64,000 nucleotides of DNA from Hydractinia symbiolongicarpus. Its lineage: Eukaryota > Cnidaria > Hydrozoa > Anthoathecata > Hydractiniidae. The position numbers and the translations under genes are program-made. This document shows, in pieces, positions 1 through 13,194 of the stretch (within the stretch, counting starts at the first letter, position 1; each line of letters opens with the position of its first letter). The notes beneath the pieces were generated by a model. The model saw only the letters and a list, made by a program, of their open reading frames with translations, was not told the DNA's origin and searched no databases. Location: the NCBI RefSeq assembly GCF_029227915.1, contig NC_079878.1:8744001-8808000 (forward strand), given 5' to 3'.

Positions 1-444
1 TACTACCAAACTATACGTTTGTTAGATATAAAAGATAACAATGCTAAAAATCATACCAGGCCTGGGTTTCTGCATCGATGTTCTGTTCTTTGTCTGAATA
101 AAAAAAGAGATAAATATACACATAATGAAGATATTTTGAGAAACTTTTGGATAAGACAGGTTGGCAAAAAAAAATTGCATGGGTGCCATGGTTTCTTGAA
201 ATTCCAAAGACTAATATTTAAAATAAGTCTTAAATGTAGAACACATCATGCTTGAGTAAGTTCACTCTGAAAAATAAAAAGGACGTTTTAAATTAGGTGT
301 CAGCTTTTGACCAGTAATCAAGATGCTGCAGTCTGATCTGTGATCATAGTGTGTTATCATAGTAAATCCAACGATAACATCTTTTAGTCGTAACACAATT
401 ATAAAGATGAAAAATAACTAACAAGGAGGTTAGCAAGAAATTAC

Positions 445-3400
445 CTGCAGTTTATGAATTTCTTTTGTTAACTTTTCCTTCTCCTTCTCAAACTGTTTGC
501 GTGCTGCAATTAAATTCTTCACTTGTACTAAAGATAAAAATAAAATCTTTTTACCGTATTATTGCTATTAGTGTTACTGCTCGATGAAGCAAGCGAGACA
601 AAGATAATCTAACCTCGACTTTGTTTTAATTTTTCATTTAACTTGTCCACTAATTTTGCTTGATTTAATACTCTAAATAGAAATGCAAACAGAATAAAAG
701 AATGAATAAGATACTGTAAATACAATAAATACAATAAATGCCACCTTCAGCTTCTGAAAAGTTTTTTACTATATAAAAAAAATGCATGCATTGCAAAATA
801 ATTTGTGAACTCTAAGTAAGCATCCATCTTGAAATGTAAATAGAGGTAAGTAGGAGACCATAACTTTTTGCAAAATTTATTTATGCAAATTTGGACCCTG
901 GTAGCAAAATTAGATTCTACAAAATTGCAACATAAAGAGCAAAGCGCCAAAGTGGGTAAGTTACAAAATGAAGTTATGTGCATTTTTTAAAAAAAATATA
1001 TATTGAAATGCTAAATAATTCTTGTAGACGAAGAGTAAAACGCTAATCTTTAAAGAAGGTAATATTCAAATGATATCATGTTGCGATATACTTCACTTTA
1101 TTTTCTTATAAAAAAATCTAGCTAGTAAATATTTCTTCTCTTAAGGTAGTATAGCAATGTCAACAAAAAGGTAAACCTACTTTTTCTTTTCTTTTTCATG
1201 TTGTTTTATAAATTCTTGCTTTTCCTTTCTCAAGGCCTCTTGTTTCATCTTGGATGAGAATATCAGTTCTTTAGCCTCATCAGCGTCAGTCTTAACATTA
1301 AAAAATATATCACATTTAAAACAATTCTTGTTATTAAAAAGGGTTTCATACAAACTGTCCTGAGTTTATTTAGCAAGATAAAAAGATATATTTTGTTTTT
1401 TTTAGTTTTCGCCTTAAAGGGATCCCGAGGTACTTTTACAAGTTGGACTTACCTGAAAGACTTATATAAGAAATTCCCAATGACATATTCACTTTTTGTT
1501 AAAAGTTCATGTAACCCCAGATATCGTTTTTTAAATATTTGTTTTTGTTGCCGCCTTTATGGCTGCTTCGATCTTTTTGTTCGATAAAAATTTCAGACTA
1601 GCTCCAGTTCTTTTTAGTGGCACGTGACCCTATTACATAGTATTTCAGTAGCGCTCACAAATTAATGACTTTCACTCTCTATTACTAATGACTTATAGCC
1701 AAACACAATTAATATACTGTCGCAACAAAGTTAAAAAAATTCGAAACTTTTTATGGGCTTATAGTCACACCTTGATATTTCGTTACTTTTATTTGCCTTC
1801 CAAAATATATCCTTTTAAAATAACAACCATATACACAAATGTGTGACATGTTAAATGATCAGTAACTTTCACAACCAGCGTCTCAAATAAAAGTCCTTTA
1901 AAATAAAAATCATGCACAACTTGGGTCTCAAACAAATATCCTTTGAAATAAAAATCATGCATATTTTATTTTTCGTTTGATTGCTCAGCTATGTGAGAAC
2001 ATATGCAGAATAATTTTAATTTTATTTTAAAAAAATAATTGTTCGTAGAGAGGTTTCGTTTCACTTTGTCGCGCGAAGCTATATGTTCTGGATATTCAGT
2101 CGATAATAATTAAAGCCCTACTAAAAGAATACGTAACAGGGTCACATGCCAAAACAAAAGACCAGAGCTAGAATGAAAATTTTTAACAAAGAAGAAGGTT
2201 GAAGATAACCAAAATGGTGATCGAGCGACAAGAAAAATAAATATTTAAAAAGCTATATCTGGATTTACATGAAGTTTTAACAAAAAGTGAATATATCATT
2301 TAGCATTACTCATGCAAATCTTTAAGATGAGTCCAACTTGTAAAAGTACCTTGGGATCCCTTTAAGGTAGTATGTAAGATAACTAGTTTAACTTACACAC
2401 TACTGTGTGAACTAATTCGAATCAAAAACTAGGATTTCTCAAATATTCTTTAAATTAAATTAAAAATAAATAAAAAGTTTATACTTGGATAGAGGCCAAG
2501 TGCTTCTCTATTTCTCCTTTTTCCACTTGTGCAACAGATTTCTCATATTCAAGTCTTTGTATTGTCTACAAAAAAGGCTGACAGTATAAATAACAATCCA
2601 CAATTTCTACAAAGAAAACAAGGATGTGGAAGAATTTGAAGAAAAAGAATAGCATTAGTGAGTTTTGTATGCTTGACAGAACTGGTCAAAAATCATGATA
2701 CTTTTTTCTTTTTGGATTATTTATAAGTTTTCGTATTGCATGTAACATTTTTTGTAAAAACCATGCCAATTGCCAGCAATGTTAAAGCGTTGACATATAA
2801 ATATAGTTTTCGATGTTGTAAATTTAAAAAAACAATTCTACTGATTATTTTACACTCAGTGTAAAATGGTTCTGCATTGATTTAGCACTAGTCTAACAAA
2901 CAGTACAAACAAATTCATTTTAACAGTGCTTTAAAATAAAAAAAGCTTTTCTACCCCTAAGCACCTATGACCAAAGTGGTGTGTTTTTAGGCTGTTGGTG
3001 CTTCAAGTTGTCAATAAACTAATTTAAAAAAATGTTCTGCCCAGATATAATCTGGATTTCTCACTGGTGACATACCTTTTTCAATGGTTCATTTGCTTGC
3101 ACAGTCTTCTCAAGTTGAATACGCAGTGATCCATTTTCCCTGAATAAAAATAAAAAGTAATATAGCTGCAGGCAAGCTCTACATAAAACTGTCTACCCCA
3201 GTCTTACATGCACTCACACTGTTCAGAGGTCCTAAAAACCTTAAGCTCCTTTCAAAACTTCCTTTTTTGTTCCAACTTTTTGATGTTTTCTATCTTAGCC
3301 AGTTGCTGTATTATTTTTATTAGAACCAGAATTCAAAAAGGGTGTTAACAGAAGCATATAGGAAACAGATTAGCATATGTTACACGTACAGCAAGTAACA

Positions 3401-5894
3401 CCTGACAAATTATTATGGAAATTGTATTTATATGTTAAAAAATGTTTCTCAATAAAATGTGTTCCATATTGTTTTCTAAGTAACCCATTTTCTAAGGTTC
3501 TACCCTTAAACCGGGCCAAACATTAAAGCTTAACAAGTTACTTTCAGATAAAAGAGTTTGGAAATGTGTTAAAAACCTTGCATAGCTCCTAAGAATTTTG
3601 ACTTCAAAGTTCTACTAAGCAACCTTCACATCACATTCATCCTGTGATCACTTTTCCCAGTTGGAAATTATGTTTTCAGAAGGAAATATATCAGTGAGAT
3701 AACACAATATAGTTATTCTTCATGTGTGTTTACTACTGGCAAATATACAATTCCAAAAGGTCAACATAGATAACCATCTTGACATCCAAAAAGGCTCTTT
3801 ACCCTTAGCAACCCAAGATTTGTCTTTAAAAATGAGGTTACTTATAGAAATCATGTACATATAAGTGTAAAATTAAAAAAAAACAAGCTCTGGTTGTTTG
3901 CAGTTGAAATTAAAAGGTAGCAAGTTAAAAAAAAGTTGAACAGACTTAACTAAATTTACTAGTTCATATTTATTATGAAGATGTTTTCAATAATACTTCA
4001 TGCATGATAAATTAAATAAACTAATAGAGTGTGACAAATCAACATCATACTTTCCTCAAAACAACTTCATCACAAACAGAAAAGAATAAACACACTGTTT
4101 ATATTTCCAATACATCAGAAAATAAAAAATATTACCCATAACAACTATCTAGTTTTTTCTTTAAAGCACTGTTGATTTTAATCTGTTTTTCAAGCTCTAA
4201 AAAATATTGACAACTGTTACAGAAATCTTCTAAACAACGAACATTTGCTTGCCTTTTGACTAAATTGTTTTAATTTCTTCTGTCGGACAGTCTAATTATT
4301 TATTTGTGCTGTTGCATCGCATTGCACAATGAAAAAGTAAACTGTAGCTTCTCAAAATATTAGGAAGAGTGAGCAGAAAACATTTTTCAAAAAAAAAAAA
4401 TTCTAAATACCCTGATTTTTCTTGTGATACTCTGTGATAAGTTCACTAAAATAAAATTGAAAGTCAAATAATATTATACTGGCTTTAAAGGTAAATTCCC
4501 CAATGTTAGGCATGAGATAAGTAACAAAAAAATTAATATTAATAGGCTAAATTTGTCTGAAAGTACTGAATATATATTAGTTTAACGACTATTAAAACAT
4601 TTTCATCTTCATCTGGGACCAAAATAGGACCAATTCTTTAAAGCTGGGTCAAGCCAACCAATTCAGAATAGACAGGTTAATCTTAAATAAAACCATAAAC
4701 CCTAATATCACTTTAAATGCTTGTCAAAAGCACATAATCCTATACATTTTCTTGATCACCTTTTCTTAAACTGTACATAATTGTACATAGGCAAAGTTTA
4801 AATTAATTTTTTTGTATCAATGAGTCATTGCTGACATTATCAAAATTTAAATGACATATCTTTTTTATGTCATTCTGCCTAGGATTTTTCCAAAGTTTAG
4901 TGACTAGTATTTAAACAAATATTACACTAACAATCAATAAAACGTCTGTTGCAGGGGAAAAATATGACACATACCTTGTCGACATTAATTTTTGCTTAAA
5001 AATGTGAAAGTTTGAATGTGCTTGTTTCTTTACTGTATTCATTTCCTAACAAGCAATACACATGCAGTTAAAGTTACTCCAAAAAATATGTAAAGCAAAC
5101 TATACACAGAAGGTCGATGTTAAAACTACTTTTCTAAGCTAAACTTTTTATGGGTCCATTAACAGTGCTCTCAAGAGATCAGTGTGTAAATTTGATCATT
5201 GATTGTACTCGCAACTAATTACCTCCCTCAGTTTTTTACAGTTCGGACAGACATCATTTACAGTCTCCTCTGCAACAGTAATCTCATTAATACCATTGCT
5301 AACAATGGGTGAGTAGCTCAAGGGTTTCGTCTCCTTAACATTAATATTTATTTGCCCCACTTCTTTGTCACAGTTTTCATTTAGTTTATTCTCACTTGTC
5401 ACTTCTGAAGTCTTTTTTAAACTTTTCTCACTCAATAAATGATTTGGATCTGTGATAGCTATGACAGGAATTTGGCTGCTAACATCAGCACTTTTTAAAA
5501 GGCTTAAATTTTTTTTAGATATTGCATGAATAAGACTTTTTGAAGCCATTGCTGAAACTTCCTGGTTATTTAATTCATCTTTTAAATCGTTGGTTCTCAT
5601 CTCAGTTCTGCTATTTATAACTTTATCAACAGCACACACTGCAAACTTAGAGTGCTGAACAGTAGAACTCGTTTCTTCAGTGTCCTGACAATTTTGCATA
5701 ATGCTGTGGATAGATCCTGTTGATGATTTGTCGATTTTTGGCTTTTCCAATTGGACATCGGCAACATCATTTTTAAACGTGGTAGTACCAGATTTTACAG
5801 ACAACAAAGAAAGTTCTGCAAACTCAGCAGCAGCTTGTCGGGCTTCATTCTCTTTTTCATTTTTCATCTCAAAATAATCTTTCCAACTGCACAT
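445..5894 (-). CDS. ICE1-like coiled-coil protein, nine exons, 3' end beyond the window
   Basis: Spliced minus-strand gene. Exons (plus coordinates, 5' to 3' of the gene): 5894-5223, 5045-4975, 4445-4411, 4196-4136, 3139-3076, 2565-2485, 1290-1181, about 672-614, 527-445. All borders are GT/AG and the phases join, giving 412 residues with no internal stop. Residues 1-215 are low-complexity, Ser/Lys/Glu-rich and probably disordered. A CPNC pair at about 217-220 follows, then nearly 190 residues of continuous coiled coil. The segment FKQKLMSTSELITEYHKK after the CxxC resembles, from memory, the N-terminal coiled coil of human ICE1 (CQGC, then LKQKI..T..LLTEYQKK). ICE1 is the scaffold of the little elongation complex for snRNA transcription. 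The long N-terminal extension is unlike human ICE1. Upstream of the ATG the frame stays open to an acceptor at 5918, so a further 5' coding exon is possible. Coiled-coil similarity can mislead; the gene structure is much surer than the name. Confidence 0.6.
1414..2365. mobile_element. piggyBac-type MITE with TTAA target duplication
   Basis: Two inverted copies of about 230 bp lie at 1418-1640 and 2140-2361. The tips are AGGGATCCC and its complement, each followed inward by a match across TACTTTTACAAGTTGGACT. Both outer ends abut TTAA (1414-1417 and 2362-2365), the target duplication of piggyBac-superfamily transposons. The element is 944 bp without the TTAA. No transposase reading frame is visible, so it is non-autonomous. 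It sits in an intron of the ICE1-like gene, between the exons at 1181-1290 and 2485-2565. Confidence 0.75.
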
Positions 5895-5924
5895 AACCTT
5901 GTATTTTTTGTAAATCTAAAATAT

Positions 5925-8105
5925 TAAAAAAAAAGTTTTGCAGATGGTAAAAGCAAACATTTTAGGTAAAACTGTAATGTGTTTTGCAACTGTAATTTGA
6001 AAAGTTTGAATTTTGAAAATTAAGCAAAGACCTATTTTCTCAGAAAACTTTGTTTACATTAATTATGTCATGGCAAATATTAAAATTTTTATACAGTTGG
6101 GGGACATGTAATCTAAAACTTATTGCAGGGAACCACAATTGAGAGGATGAAAAATACATGGAATATTGAATTGGTGTCACACTATGTAAGCAATTGTTGC
6201 AAAGTGCCAAATGTGTGTGAAGATAGTCTACAGGTTAGTAAGAAAATCAAAAACTAAAATAGTTCATCTGCAAATTGAGATAAAAATACTCGCATGCTCA
6301 AAAACTTGTCTTTAAAAGTTATGAAGCAAGAATTTTTTGTTGTTGTTTTGGGAGTTATTGGCAAGATTTTTTTTTTAATTTACACAGCAAGAATTTTTTT
6401 GTTGTTGTTTGAAGGTTATGCAACAAGAAATATTCTTGTGCTGTTTCGAAAGCTATATATACAGCAAGAATTTCCCTGTGCTGTTTTGAAAGTTAAACAG
6501 AATATAATTGTGTTGTTTTAAAAGTTATATATACACATCAAGTTACATATACGTGAGTTCTTTGAGAATTTATACACTTAAAATAATGAAAAAAAAAAAA
6601 GTTATTTTCATAAAACGTTTAGTGTTCTCTTAATGTTTTTGCGAAGTCTTATCAAAAAATCTAAATCTAAGAGCAAAATCTTTATATGGACTATAGTTTA
6701 GTCGACAATATTTAAAGTTCTTAACAACATTAAAATTATTTATTTAAAATTCATAACAGAGGAGGGTGTTACGACAAACGTATTTTACCGTGTCTCTATT
6801 ATTTTTCCTAAATAACTAAAAGTCCTGCAGTATTAAATTTTATCAAACGCAAATGTTAAACATATATAAAAATCCTAATGAAGGAGGGTGTTACGACAAT
6901 AATAATTCTTTTTTCACAAGATGGATAAGAAAATGTTGGTTTGTTTTTCTCTTTTTTTTCTTTTAAACTTTTTTGCTTTATTATTTTTTTCTTTTCGTAA
7001 AAATTAGGGTCGGTGGGGCCCGTAGGACAACTAATTAAGTTGGAGTCATCTAAACAAGAAGGAAGCTTACGACGACAAAAGTATTTTTGATTTAAAAAAA
7101 CAACAAAAAAACAATTATTTATATTTAATGGTGTTATTCTCTCATGCGTTAATTAAGTGATTATTATAATGTTTAAAGATGTATCATGACAATCTCCATG
7201 TGGATCGCGAAAAACACAATGCATTGTAAAAGTCGACCTCAAAATAGAGTGCAACTTTCACGATGCTAAAAAAATATACCATCAAGACAGCATCGCGAAT
7301 CGTGCGTGATGCACATGATATGCGGTCCACTATGTTAGGAGTCCTGATCCCAATACTGTGTATGTTTTTATGAAACAAAAACATTCTTACATGATTAAAA
7401 TAACACGGGATAAAAAAAAAATTCTTACTTTGTTATGTCTAAAAATTTGTTTCGATAATCACATTAACGGTGAACACCATTATTGAACAAAAGCCAACTT
7501 AGTACATACATATTTTTGGTTTCTTACGACATCACGCAGCATACATAGCTCAACAGGACTTGTAAAGATTCACTCACTTTTTGGTCATCCTACAGTGATT
7601 AAAGTTTATCGCGGTTTCGGGCAGTGAGGAAGACAAGCGAATTTCTACTAGGTAGCAGAACATTATTACTGTAGGAAAATTAATTTTCAAGAATTTAGCA
7701 ACATGCGAAAGAGGGTAAACAGAGAAAGTTACAACTTTGAGACTGTTTTTGTTTTGTTATCACAAAATCACTTCCCACAAAATCACTTTTATTACACTTT
7801 ATTGTGTATAATCATTTGAAGTTTTGTTTTCAAATGTAGCAAACTAAACGAGGTACCTGTTGTCTTTCAAGATGTTTTGATACAAAAAAAATCATGATAA
7901 ATATGAATATATACATGCAGCAATATTTATTTTTTTCCGAATGATAACTCATGTTTAAAAATTTTAAAACTTATTTATCACAGTGAAACATCATTCTATT
8001 CTGCAGAAGATATTTATTTCAAAACATGATAAAAAAAAAACTTTTAGACAATCGCAAGAGCCACAGTTTAGCATTCCCTCACCTCATTAATTCAAAATGC
8101 GTATG
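5925..8105. other. Gene-poor 5' flank of the ICE1-like gene
   Basis: No coding exon can be firmly placed. Two weak minus-strand candidates have good donors. One is at about 7572-7650, ending in ATG ACC AAA AA before GTGAGT; its frame does not fit the next exon, so it would be untranslated. The other is at about 7857-7895, ending CTTGAAAGACAACAG before GTACCT, in a phase that would extend the ICE1-like frame. A 19-base direct repeat (GGAGGGTGTTACGACAA core) occurs at about 6763 and 6883. Confidence 0.4.
6310..6535. repeat. Degenerate tandem repeat, unit about 55-60 bp
   Basis: About four diverged copies carrying the core GCAAGAATTTTTTTGTTGTTG, followed by TTTGAAAGTTAT and, in later copies, ATATATACA. 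The open frame across it is a by-product of the repeat. Confidence 0.55.
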
Positions 8106-8470
8106 TCACACAAGTGACACCAAACAGAATGTACTAATCAACACTGTCATGGCGGCGACTGTGGGACTACTTTGACCCAAATATCTCAAGAAATAAAGCT
8201 CACAAACATAAACAAGAAACCGGGTCGGTTTAATATCACACATAATAAAAAACATTTCAGCCAACGCGTTCCTGCAAAGAATATGTCGATATGATCTCAA
8301 TCCAGATATTATTGAAAAAATTATAAGCTGCGTTTCCAGTTGCATCACTTGCATGTCCGTAAATTGTGTATTTGAGAAGGGCGAGATAAAATCAAAACTA
8401 AATTGTTTATGAAATTCGTTAGAACATGGTGTGTCAAAAAAGAAAACTAGATAAGAGTAAACCCGACCTC
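8106..8470. promoter_or_regulatory. Possible bidirectional promoter region
   Basis: A locally more GC-rich stretch contains CATGGCGGCGAC at 8148-8159, close to the metazoan ATGGCGGC (YY1-like) promoter element. It lies upstream of the minus-strand ICE1-like gene. On the plus strand an ATG at 8426 opens a charged 40-codon frame (MVCQKRKLDKSKPDLKR...) that could be a first exon, but I found no convincing donor or second exon. A minus-strand frame of 82 codons (8354-8106) covers the same DNA and matches nothing I can name. Weak evidence. Confidence 0.25.
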
Positions 8471-8865
8471 AAACGTGTTGATGAAGAATTTAAAGAATGC
8501 AGTGTACAAGCTCGTCAAACTTTCTGCATGTTTTTTAAATTTTATTAAAAATTCTTATCACTCCGGACAAACGCTTTTTTTTCAAAAATACATAGTTGTT
8601 GTATGCAACCTTTATCCTCTGTGCGTGAGAGCTTATTTTAAAAGAATATGCACCAAGAAAACAAAATCAAATACGAGTTTTGCTTTTGTAACAGCGAATG
8701 TAAAAAAATAAAATAAAAAACATACACCTTATATAGCTATATTTTTCAAAAAGTTGAAACTTTATATGGTAATATAACATTGTCCAGATAAGACACTATA
8801 AATTACACAATACACAAATTCTTCCCTACGAATCTTAAGGGATCATCTCCAAGATCCTTTTAGTT

Positions 8866-9165
8866 TTGATACGAATTGAAACGATTTTTCATCGTATGGA
8901 AATCGTTTCAATATTTTTTCACATCGTTTCATAATCGTATCATAAAACGAATTAAATGTTTCATATATTTTATTTGTGAAACGATTTTGTATAAACTAAG
9001 TAATAAACTAAGTTTTGAAACTATTTTGAAACGATTAAAAAAAATTCTGAAACGATTTGATACGATTGTCAAACTATTACTTGTGATTACGATGTAAAAG
9101 TCTTTGAAGTTATTGAAACGAATTTTGAAACGATGTTGAACTAATCAAAAACCAATTAAACTTAT
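8866..9165. repeat. GAAACGATTTT short-motif array
   Basis: More than ten diverged copies of GAAACGATTTT or GAAACGAATTT, some inverted (AAATCGTTTC), crowd this stretch. A second smaller cluster of the same motif lies at 12085-12190, so the family is dispersed. Frames reading through it are artefacts. Confidence 0.6.
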
Positions 9166-9319
9166 ATATAAATGTAAAATAATTGTTTCTCTTTCTTTTA
9201 TTCAACACAACATCCACATCATCAACAACATCTTTTATCGTAAATATCGTAAAACAGTTTTTCAAAAACTAAAAATAAACAGTTTTTCTTAAAACTAACA
9301 ATTTCCTTAATGTAAAATA

Positions 9320-9725
9320 TTCCGATGAAAAAAAATTTAAGAACGAAGAACGGCGATAAAATGCTTTTTCAGATTGCATTTTAAAAGTTAAATAAACTAG
9401 CGAAAAGGCATTGTTGGTTGCGCGGGTTAAATAAAGCTTTTAAGCGATAGAAATTATTATATTTTAACAAAGATTGAAACTTTAATTTTGATAGAAAAGC
9501 TATTTTAGATCGTGTTTTAGAAGTTTAAGAATGAAAAAACGGCGATAGAAATGTTTTTAAGATCGCCTTTTCAAAATTTAAGAACGAAAAACGGCGATAG
9601 AAAAGCTTCCTTATATCACATTTTAAAAGTTTAATAACAAAGAGCGGCGATAGAAATGATTTTTTAGAAAGTTAAAGAATGAAGAACGGCAATAGGAAAG
9701 CTTCGTTAGATTGCGTTTTAAGTAT
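9320..9725. repeat. Degenerate tandem repeat, unit about 58-65 bp
   Basis: Five or six copies are recognisable by the core AAGAACGAAAAACGGCGATAG followed by AAAGCTT or AATGTTTTT and a GATCGCxTTTTAAAAGTT segment. Cores lie near 9342, 9525, 9580, 9640 and 9680. No coding function is apparent. Confidence 0.6.
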
Positions 9726-12700
9726 TTAAAATGTTATCAACTTTATCAATGTAACACGGCAAGCCATTGTTTGATAGTTTTATAAAATAGACAGCAAGAT
9801 GCATTGTTTAAATCTTCTAAGAGATAGAGCTGTTGCGCGCTTAAAAAAACAAAGACAATGTTTTTAACAATAAAATGTAATGTGATACTATAAAACGTCA
9901 AAAGTTACATTTTTAGATTTTTTCTTTCTTTGGTATTAAAATTTAATTTGTTTTCGAAATCTTATTGCGAAGGGAAAAGTCCCGAACGTAGGGTTTTTCC
10001 GTTTGCATTGCTAAACGTTGCTTTTTATAAAAAGAACTTTTAAAAGTTTCGCATGTTAAAAAATATGTTTTGACGATAAAGAAATATTGCTAAAAGTTTT
10101 AAAAACAGCATTATTTTTTTAAAAAATATTTAGATCATTGGATTTGTTGTTTTTTAAAAGAGCTTATGTTTTTTAAATATATCGAGATTAAAATCGTGTT
10201 ACTATAATTAGTTTCGTTGTTAAAAAAATAAAAATTAAATGGCCTTCGGATTTTATTTTTTTCTTGCGCAGAATATTGTTTTTAAACAATGTTTCTTGCT
10301 ATGTTTTTGTTTTTAACACAAAGCAATTATTTACACGCAATTTGAAAGGATCTCGCTATCCTATTGTTTTCTTTAATGAAAGCAATTATTTTTGCAAGTT
10401 GAGCGTACGCATACGCCTACATCTGGACTGTACTGTAACTTTGGATTTATATATAGTTAATTTCTCAGTGACGAGGAAACCCTTTGCTATTTACATCTGT
10501 TATCTAAATGCTTTTTTCTCCTAGCTAAATGTTTTGTTGCTACATTCAAACATTATTTTTCTTCCTAAGCATGAATTAAACAATGAACTCTCGAGACTAA
10601 ATTTGGCCAATCGCATTTAATTTTATTGTTTTGTAAGTAACCAAAAATAAAATGTGCCCAGCAGGGAAATTTGAATCCAGTGAGAATGATGTGCACCCGA
10701 ATTTTGAGTGACTTCCCTAATTACTATAAAATGGGTTGTCATAAATTATAAGTAGCTTTCAAGTCTATCGTGTAGCCAGCATTTCGCGGAAAGTTTAAAG
10801 GAGCATTTCAGTACCAAATTTCAGCACTAAATTTTATTTCTATGAAGCTTTATGTTCTTATATGAAAAATGTTATTAAAAATAACGTATATCAAGGATAT
10901 GCGTCTTAAAAAACAAACAAAATAATGAATTATTACAGATCGTCTATAACAATGATGTACAGAAGATTCTTTCTCATGTTTTTATAATTTTATTATCCAT
11001 TCAAATCTTACAAATCATAGTGTGCATAATAAAATAAGCAGCAGTAATAAGTAGGACAAAGTTTGACGTGTTTTGTGAAATTGTATTTTTAATTTTTTTC
11101 ACATATTTTGTGGGCACCTGTAGTTTGAAAGTAGCGAATATAAAAAAGAAAAGAAAGAATGAATATCATTCAAACTAAAATTGTTACATTTTTTACTGTT
11201 TTTTAACAGCATTTCTCAATTTAGTCCTAGGCACTAGCTTGTGAAATACATGTGAATAACTCGTAAACATGATACCTGATATATTGTTCTATTACCAGAA
11301 CCAAATCATTTCAATATTCTCAATGTTATTGCAAAGATATAAATAGATTAGAATAACATTCAACACAAAAGAAAAATTTATCTCCAGAATCGTGTTTTAG
11401 AGAGAGTGAGGAGATCTTTATAACGCAGACAACTGAATTTCATTTCTTATTTTTAGACTTAAAATCATTTTTCAGAAGTGACGCTGGTTTGTTTGTTTGT
11501 TCAGAAGCAAAAGAGTTCGCTTAAAAGTTACAACTTCGCCGTAAGGCAATTGAGGTTATCCCTCGTTCTGGCTATCATATATAGCTTGCGTTTGTGCGCA
11601 CTTTTCCGCAGTTGAGTTGAATATAACGCGAATCAGTTTAGACTCATCTGGCTCTTCAGAGTGTCAGGTCCCTGTGTCATGGTTCCAAATGGGACTGCTG
11701 ATTCGATTGTATAACAACAATACGCCAGGGCTTAAAGTGTTAGCATGTAATCTCATTACCAGTTTGAACTCACTATTGAACATAGAAAACTAACGAACGA
11801 AGAAATTAACACTGTAAAAATATGTTTTTCAATAAATCCAACACCAACATAAAAGCATATTGGCCGCAAGTGCATTCTCCGCCAGTTTCTCGTTTAATTA
11901 TATTGTTTGCCTTTCGAGCACGCTAGCGAGTACTGTAGCAAAAATGTGCGAGTAATTTTGACGTACTCATACTCGCATTATTCTCGCCTCGTACTCATTG
12001 AATACCCACTAAAGAAATTACTTGTACCAGTAGTTTAATACTCATGTATAGTTACTCCCGATTGATACTGTATGTTTCCATTGTTTTAAAATCGTATTAT
12101 GAAACAAATTCCATGTTTCATATTTTTTTTGAAACAATCTTGAAACTAATTTGAAATGATTTTAAAAAAAAGTTTGAAACGAATTTTATATATAGCTAAA
12201 GGTGAATTGATTAACATATATTATTTGGACAAAATCACACTCGTTCGCTTGTCCCAGGCCTCTTAATTTTTTGCTGACGACCCCATAACTTGGGATCTGC
12301 ATGTCAGAAGAAACATCAAACTTGGCAACTTTAGTATAGAAGCTGCTCCTAACTAGTGTCTTTTTTGCTATAATGCAACTAGCTAGCTATATCTAAACCT
12401 GCTTTATATGAAATGCTTTTGAGCAAGAGGCTTGTCAATTTACGAATACACTTTTAATTTTCTCAATATTTTACAAGTAAAAACGTGTTGGACTTGGTGT
12501 GTATAGCTTAAATTTGAAGGAGAAGATCTCAAAGTTATTTCATGAAAAACTTTTTCAAAATATTCCAGGAACATATTTTAAGCGAATACAATGCTAACTC
12601 AAGCGAACCTTGGCAACGAAAAAATCTTGTGGATAAGTTAAATACTTGCACCAAATCCAGAGCTCTCTCCACCATCTTGGTTCCAATCGACAAACGGCAA

Positions 12701-13150
12701 TAATTAACAGAATACCTTACACCACATATGAGTAATTCTGTTTAATACAAAAAATTCCAATTTAAGTCCCGATGCCCGAAAAAGTCTCTTGGAAATTATT
12801 TTATAAAAGTTTTTTTAAGTTTACGTAACGTCTTTAATATTTTTGCATATTGTAAAAATTTACTGAATACCAAAAAAATTGATGATCATTCAGCTTTTAA
12901 AGAAGATAGAACAAAAAACTTCTTTATAAATAGCCTGTTTGTGCTATTTTTAACAACATCTTTGTATCCTTAGCTTATGAAAAATCTATTCTTGTGCTTT
13001 TCAACGAGGGGTCACTCACCCTTCTAACATTTTTCGTTCCAAAGTTATGAAAATTTGAAGATACCTAATTGGAAAAAAAAATAGACAAATTCCTTGGTTG
13101 ACTATCACAACATTGGCTGTCATATTGGTTTATGTTCTTCTGCGAACCCA
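9726..13150. other. Non-coding stretch, no gene seen
   Basis: AT-rich DNA with short random frames only. I found no exon with a matching acceptor, donor and phase, and no RNA gene. The only structure is the second GAAACGA cluster at 12085-12190. Confidence 0.5.
12085..12190. repeat. Second GAAACGATTTT cluster
   Basis: Diverged motif copies (TGAAACAATCTTGAAAC, GAAATGATTTT, GAAACGAATTTT) match the array at 8866-9165, including the trailing TATATATAGCTA-like sequence. Confidence 0.5.
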
Positions 13151-13194
13151 CACGACAGCCAGGCACACCGGAAACATGGTATACAAAGCCGATC

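Noticed and set aside
10264-10524. 86-codon plus-strand frame
   Set aside because: Composition follows the AT-rich background; no motif or splice partner.
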